A stretch of 6,677 nucleotides of DNA from Candidatus Njordarchaeum guaymasense (GTDB lineage: Archaea; Asgardarchaeota; Njordarchaeia; Njordarchaeales; Njordarchaeaceae), in contig JAUQYT010000268.1 of the NCBI GenBank assembly GCA_030587605.1, positions 1-6,677 of the forward strand. Reading direction: 5' to 3'. Below, piece by piece: positions 5,441-6,677 of the stretch. The position numbers and the translations under genes were made by a program. The notes beneath the pieces were generated by a model. The model worked only from the letters and a program-made list of their open reading frames with translations. It was not told where the DNA came from and searched no databases. Positions within the stretch are counted from its first letter, which is position 1; each line of letters starts with the position of its first letter.

Positions 5441-6217
5441 CTAGGGGGAAATCAGTCTAAAGATCGTTCCTACTCCCAGCACTGTAGTGACGACACCCAT
5501 GATGAGCTTCAGTTTTTCGGCCTCAACCTTCCGAACTATGTAGGCAGCCACGGGGGCCGAGAAGAAGACGCCTACGGTCAGGTACAAGGCCAAAGGCCAG
5601 TTTGGTATCCCAGTGGTCAGCAAGTAGGCCATGAAGGCTGTGATGCAAACGATGCCTTCGGCGAGAGATGTAATGCCTATTGCACTTTTCACACCCACGC
5701 CCGAAATGATTTGGCCCGACGCGATTATCGGGCCGTAGCCCCCGCCACTAATACCTTTGTTGAATGACGCAAAGAGCCCCAATCCAAAAAGTCTTGGCCA
5801 AGAGAACCCGAAGGATTTCTTGCGAATCGCAAGAGTAAGCACTACCACACCTATTGCAGCCACTAGAAAGCCTATGTAAAGGCTCAGGTAGAGCTTGGAC
5901 ATTCTCATGGACGCAAAGACCGCTATCACTGCCCCAACAGCACTCAAAACGCCAAGGGTCAACGCGATCCTAAGGTCTTCTGACTTGCCACTGACGGTGA
6001 ACGTTACATTCTCGAAGCTGTGGTGGAAGCCAGCAGCTGCAAAGTCGCCTGCGAGCTGAGATATTATCACGGCCGGGACGACATGAGTAGGGTCGAAACC
6101 CACCATCAAGAGGACCGGCGTCAGAACGGTTCCGTACCCCATTCCTATGGAAGCGTCGACGACCTCCATCAGAAAAGCTGAAACGGCTATGATGACTCCG
6201 TTAGTCAGGTCTATCAT
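5441..6217 (-). CDS. TauE/SafE family membrane transporter (second, divergent copy)
   Basis: This 258-residue TauE/SafE protein has the first-repeat motif DASIGMGYGTVLTP (21-34), followed by FDPTHVVPAVIISQ. The second-repeat motif is SFNKGISGGGYGP (151-163), followed by GVKSAIGITSLAEG (175-188). About seven or eight hydrophobic spans are visible. It belongs to a different subgroup from the plus-strand copy, as its motifs and length differ. The frame opens 22 codons further upstream, at 6283. I place the start at the ATG at 6217 because AGGAAG (6229-6224) gives good Shine-Dalgarno spacing, the hydrophobic protein begins right there, and the putative TATA box lies inside the extended part. The likely substrate is a sulfur oxyanion, sulfonate or related anion. 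It has a promoter of its own, so it is regulated apart from the sat cluster. Confidence 0.93.
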   Translation of the reverse strand: MIDLTNGVIIAVSAFLMEVVDASIGMGYGTVLTPVLLMVGFDPTHVVPAVIISQLAGDFAAAGFHHSFENVTFTVSGKSEDLRIALTLGVLSAVGAVIAVFASMRMSKLYLSLYIGFLVAAIGVVVLTLAIRKKSFGFSWPRLFGLGLFASFNKGISGGGYGPIIASGQIISGVGVKSAIGITSLAEGIVCITAFMAYLLTTGIPNWPLALYLTVGVFFSAPVAAYIVRKVEAEKLKLIMGVVTTVLGVGTIFRLISP

Positions 6218-6254
6218 AGTATTCTTCCTAGAGGAGTGTAGATCCTTGCAAACA

Positions 6255-6270
6255 GTATATGTCCTTTTCC
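6255..6270 (-). promoter_or_regulatory. TATA box and BRE for the minus-strand TauE/SafE gene
   Basis: Read on the minus strand, a purine-rich BRE-like GGAAAAGGA (6270-6262) precedes CATATAC (6261-6255). The usual spacing puts the transcription start near 6232, leaving a leader of about 14 bases that contains AGGAAG, before the ATG at 6217. The elements agree with each other and support the shorter start. Confidence 0.6.
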
Positions 6271-6280
6271 AAATTGGACA
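6260..6280. promoter_or_regulatory. Palindromic operator candidate over the BRE
   Basis: TCCAAATTGGA (6268-6278) is a perfect inverted repeat around a central A. A wider pair, TGTCC (6260-6264) and GGACA (6276-6280), shares its right arm. It overlaps and lies just upstream of the BRE/TATA of the minus-strand permease gene, a usual place for an archaeal regulator to bind. Confidence 0.4.
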
Positions 6281-6353
6281 CAAGTCAGACAGAGTGTGTT
6301 GATCGAATGAAAACTCTTTTCAACGGGGCATGTTGGGCTACTTTACCTAGGTC

Positions 6354-6361
6354 TTTATACA
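6354..6361 (+). promoter_or_regulatory. Putative TATA box reading to the right
   Basis: TTTATACA is a good archaeal TATA-box match. Expected transcription start is near 6384, which leaves about 5 bases before the ATG at 6389. It stands roughly 100 bases from, and diverges from, the minus-strand permease promoter. Confidence 0.5.
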
Positions 6362-6388
6362 TTGTTCAACTCCAAAACAGATAGTCCC

Positions 6389-6677
6389 ATGCGGCCGCCG
6401 GGCCTCACCATCATGCAGCCGTGTGAAGTGCGAATTTGGTGGACTCAGGGAGTAGGGATGATAGTCGATTGTTGGCCAAGACTAATCGTCGAAGCCCCAG
6501 AGAGAAAATGCAATGAACCGCAACAAGATTGGGAATTTGATGAAGAAGCATCCTCCTTGGTTCATGTTCGACTCAGTTCAATATGGTTTGTCAAGAAGCT
6601 CTCACGCGAAGAGAAGAAGAGCGAAAAAGAGATGAACGAAGGATGGAAGAGGAGAGAGGTCTTAAACGAGACTTCAT
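6389..6677 (+). CDS. Possible partial gene running off the right edge
   Basis: The ATG at 6389 opens a frame that stays open to the end of the window, 96 codons. The TATA box at 6354-6361 would give a nearly leaderless transcript. Codons often begin with a purine. The product has an N-terminal part with several Trp and Cys residues, and then a strongly charged, helix-prone segment (VKKLSREEKKSEKE, about residues 69-82). I recognise no family. Caveats: the Trp content is high, and no Shine-Dalgarno is present. A second frame gives a 40-residue Lys/Arg-rich ORF at 6513-6635. A third is open after 6545 and is Glu/Arg-rich. Downstream sequence would decide among them. Confidence 0.38.
   Translation, partial: MRPPGLTIMQPCEVRIWWTQGVGMIVDCWPRLIVEAPERKCNEPQQDWEFDEEASSLVHVRLSSIWFVKKLSREEKKSEKEMNEGWKRREVLNETS

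Noticed and set aside
5408..5767. 119-codon plus-strand frame
   Set aside because: It lies almost entirely antisense to the minus-strand TauE/SafE gene, whose motifs are clear.
6513..6635. 40-residue Lys/Arg-rich ORF
   Set aside because: It overlaps the longer 6389 frame and has only a poor GAGAG ribosome-binding match; kept as an alternative, not called.
1..6677. tRNA, rRNA, CRISPR array, insertion sequence
   Set aside because: No cloverleaf with a TTC arm, no spaced direct repeats, no transposase motif and no terminal inverted repeats were found by eye.

Overview
The window looks archaeal. Start codons are often TTG. Ribosome-binding sites resemble GGTG or GGAG. AT-rich TATA-box candidates sit about 26-35 bases before several starts. 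The sulfur enzymes are of the type common in archaea: a single-chain ATP sulfurylase with a Cys/His zinc site, and a PAPS-reductase-family protein ending in an Arg-Arg-Gln-Asp-Lys-Glu...Leu-Gly-Tyr-Met tail. A thaumarchaeal, bathyarchaeal or Thermoplasmata-like lineage is possible, but I cannot fix it from 6.7 kb.

Layout. Bases 1-125 may carry the end of an upstream gene, though this is weak. A 50-residue zinc-ribbon protein (159-311) follows, behind its own TATA-like box. Bases 312-743 hold no convincing gene, only a decayed-looking reading frame and two competing hairpins. Three plus-strand genes then form a sulfur cluster: a sulfatase/alkaline-phosphatase superfamily hydrolase (744-1994), a CysH-like PP-loop protein (2030-2872) and ATP sulfurylase Sat (2973-4169). 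After an 88-base gap comes a tight pair: a 49-residue single-span membrane protein (4258-4407) and, 2 bases later, a TauE/SafE permease (4410-5381). A second, divergent TauE/SafE permease is encoded convergently on the minus strand (5441-6217), with a clear promoter of its own. The last 300 bases have a plus-strand TATA-like box and a reading frame that runs off the window.

How the genes may work together (inference). The hydrolase could release sulfate from organic sulfate esters. Sat would activate sulfate to APS with ATP. The CysH-like protein would bind the sulfonucleotide and possibly reduce it to sulfite. The TauE/SafE proteins would move sulfate, sulfite or a sulfonate across the membrane. 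Two points disturb the simple picture. The CysH-like protein lacks the C-terminal catalytic cysteine of classical PAPS/APS reductases. The hydrolase lacks the C/S-x-P-x-R signature needed for formylglycine. No APS kinase and no sulfite reductase is encoded here, so the pathway is incomplete within the window.
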